Below the pieces are notes generated by a model. That model was not told the DNA's origin, ran no database searches, and saw only the letters and a program-made list of their open reading frames with translations. Shown here in pieces: positions 62,450 to 64,000 of a DNA stretch of 64,000 nt. A program made the position numbers and the translations under genes. Location of the stretch: NCBI GenBank assembly GCA_037975125.1, contig CM075852.1, positions 17,963,099 to 18,027,098 on the forward strand, written 5' to 3'. How positions within the stretch are numbered: the stretch's first letter is position 1; every line of letters starts with the position of its first letter. This DNA comes from Latrodectus hesperus (Eukaryota > Arthropoda > Arachnida > Araneae > Theridiidae).

Positions 62450-63235
62450 AGAACATTTACAGGTCAAATTAGTAGTGTGGTGTACGGAAACAAACTAAAC
62501 AATATTTTATAGAAATATAAATTCTGTGATGCATTCCTCCAGAATATAAATTACAAATAAATCCATTTAAGTGTCAATAAATAGCATAGATGGAGCAGAA
62601 ATATAGAAACGCCATATTAAAAAATATACGTGAAAAAAAAATTAAAAATTGTTATTTAAATGTAATTAACTTGTAAGTATTTTTATTTTCATTTTGCCTC
62701 TTTCGCAGATTAAGTAACGGCGTATTACTAAAAGGCAAATTTTTTTCGGTATAAATAATTAAGAAAAGTTGTGCAAAAAAATAACAAAAGATTTCCCAAT
62801 CGTTGCTGGAAGTAAATACTCTTATGCAGCTTATTTTCTTAACTTTTACTTTATTCGAAATTTAGTAAAATTGTATTCTTCTAATGTAATTCAGCTTATA
62901 TTGCTTAAAAATTATTAAAGTATAGTTTGAATAATGTCAATGTTTGGCGTAAAATTTTTGATGAATTAAAATCGAAGTTAAAATTCTTAGTTTTTCTAAT
63001 TCGAGTTTTCTACCTCCCAAATAAATGGTAACTATGATTACAACGGGTCATAGTAATACGATTCGTACACAAAAACTGACCGTAAAGTGACAATCCGAAG
63101 GACAGAAGACATCCTTTCTCTTAACGTGTCAAGATTTAAGCATGCTAAGTTCAGTGAATCAAAAGCTTCAAAATAAGTTTCTACTTGACATTAAAATATA
63201 ATTTTCTAAATGTCGCGTTATCTGTATTCTTTCAG
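62450..63235 (+). other. AT-rich stretch; intron or upstream region of the exon
   Basis: It ends in a pyrimidine-rich run TCTGTATTCTTTCAG (63221-63235), a good 3' splice site. At 63040-63100 a degraded 3' part of a family A SINE is possible (CGTACACAAAAACTGACCG). Confidence 0.45.
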
Positions 63236-63358
63236 AAATGTCTTCCCCATCGACAAGCTCTTGTCTGAAGTCTCTAAGCTGCACCCGATCTGTGCACCCG
63301 ATGCAACTTCGGGAAGCCAGGCGGCAGAAATTGGCCGAGAAGGTCGAAAAAAGAGACG
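63236..63358 (+). CDS. candidate host-gene exon, function unknown
   Basis: A 123-bp block of clearly higher GC lies between a strong acceptor (TTCTTTCAG) and a consensus donor (GACG, then GTAAGTTTT). With the ATG at 63238 the product begins MSSPSTSSCLKSLSCTRSVH and ends in a charged, probably helical segment REARRQKLAEKVEKRD. 40 codons plus one base fit before the donor, so the reading would continue in a further exon beyond the window. The start would be the first coding codon, two bases into the exon. Caution: the frame beginning at 63237 is also open (VFPIDKLLSEVSKLHPICAP), and so is one minus-strand frame, so splice sites and composition carry the call rather than the frame. I do not recognise the protein. 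No repeat of this sequence occurs in the window, unlike almost everything else here. Confidence 0.5.
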
Positions 63359-63811
63359 GTAAGTTTTTCACTGTTTCCTCTTCAAAAATCTTTGAATGCA
63401 CGAGCTAAAAATCCGTTGACTGAGAGTATGTGATTTCTATTAAAAAATACAAAGGTATATAAAGGCAACGAAAAATTATATGAATAAAATTGTTCCCGAA
63501 AACGTATAAGCATTGACTTGACGAAATTTTAAGTAACAAGCATTTTGATATTTTTATTAGCAGAAATTGGGTATTCAGCAAACTTCAGGAATACATTAAC
63601 AAAATAAAATCTGATATTTTTTGAGTTATTTAATTTCTCTGAAATTTCAATCGTTTTAGCAAAACAATATTGCTTAGGACCAAAAATTTTAGTTAAGACA
63701 TGGATAACTTCAAAATGATATCCTTAAAAACATAAATGCTAAATTTAAAAAGAAATTTCCATTTTTCTAAGAATTCGGAGAAAATATTTTCAGTTCCCTT
63801 TACACAACTCG
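63359..63811 (+). other. probable intron sequence after the exon
   Basis: Begins GTAAGTTTT at 63359 (first two bases the donor GT) and is AT-rich again. No acceptor-exon pair was seen before the window ends. Confidence 0.4.
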
Positions 63812-64000
63812 TACCATGCAGGAAACCGAATACTTAGTTCTCTTACCTTCCTTTCAACAGTTCGTGGGTTCGAATCCTACCTTGGACTTGGATGTTTGTA
63901 GTGGTTCGGAATCCACTTCAAGCCTTGTGTCCCGATGTAATTGCCACTCGTGTGTGTAAAAAAAATAATCGTTGAGTAAAAACTAAACTAATAAATTTCA
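63812..64000 (+). mobile_element. tRNA-derived SINE, family A, at the window edge
   Basis: CATGCAGGAAACCGAATACT is a diverged head. Box B GTGGGTTCGAATCCTACC is well kept, and the body GTAGTGGTTCGGAATCCACT is identical to other copies. It ends near GAGTAAAAACTAAACT. If the exon is real, this copy is intronic and in sense orientation. Confidence 0.85.

Noticed and set aside
63168..63401. Minus-strand open frame through the candidate exon
   Set aside because: It crosses both splice signals into AT-rich sequence and has no splice sites of its own; the plus-strand reading explains the block better.

Overview
The window looks like a gene-poor, strongly AT-rich stretch of an arthropod nuclear genome, most likely a spider or a close chelicerate. 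Reasons: very long (AT)n tracts, many tRNA-derived SINEs with target-site duplications (TSDs), several Tc1-type DNA transposons whose decayed proteins resemble families I know from spider genomes, non-LTR fragments, a BEL/Pao 5' end with a tRNA-Gly primer site, and no bacterial-style operons. The species cannot be fixed from the sequence. Almost every long open frame is transposon debris or a translated microsatellite. The only candidate host coding sequence is one small exon at 63236-63358. All calls were made by eye, so ends without a TSD, a TA target or a codon boundary are approximate.

Layout. 1-2300: a mariner-like transposase tail (-), a decayed SINE, and the 3' end of a non-LTR ORF2. 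4936-5332: a tRNA-headed SINE with an (AAC)n tail. 7432-8853: a dead Tc1 element. 11483-11828 and 14643-14840: two non-LTR ORF2 C-termini (-). 12412-13932: a second Tc1 family. 16695-17565: a tRNA-like head followed by six copies of a 101-bp tandem repeat. 18040-20645: a degenerate satellite carrying a 741-bp deletion derivative of a Tc1 element. 20849-22067: a DD36E-type Tc1/mariner element inserted inside an (AT)n tract. 23407-24812 and 28703-30100: two near-full-length relatives of the 741-bp element. 30222-30690: a Ty3/Gypsy integrase fragment.

31977-32320 is a TSD-flanked retroposon with an unrecognised head. 38445-45838 is a 2.6-kb tandem segmental duplication. Its second copy holds a truncated BEL/Pao element (5' LTR region, primer site, gag) and a later SINE. 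47253-47651 is a SINE whose head resembles 5S rRNA and whose 3' module matches the tRNA-headed SINE at 4936. 48876-49043 and 62224-62436 are copies of a tRNA-Leu/Ser-like SINE. 49155-49420 is a reverse transcriptase fragment (-) and 51480-51715 a Tc1 N-terminus (+). 54954-55041 is an 88-bp perfect palindrome. The rest is AT-rich sequence in which I recognise nothing.

How it fits together. Autonomous Tc1-type transposases (all broken here) explain the short TIR-flanked derivative. The non-LTR fragments are the kind of element that would mobilise the SINEs. Several SINE families share 3' modules, hairpins and (AAC)n tails while carrying different 5' heads, which is the most interesting theme of the window.
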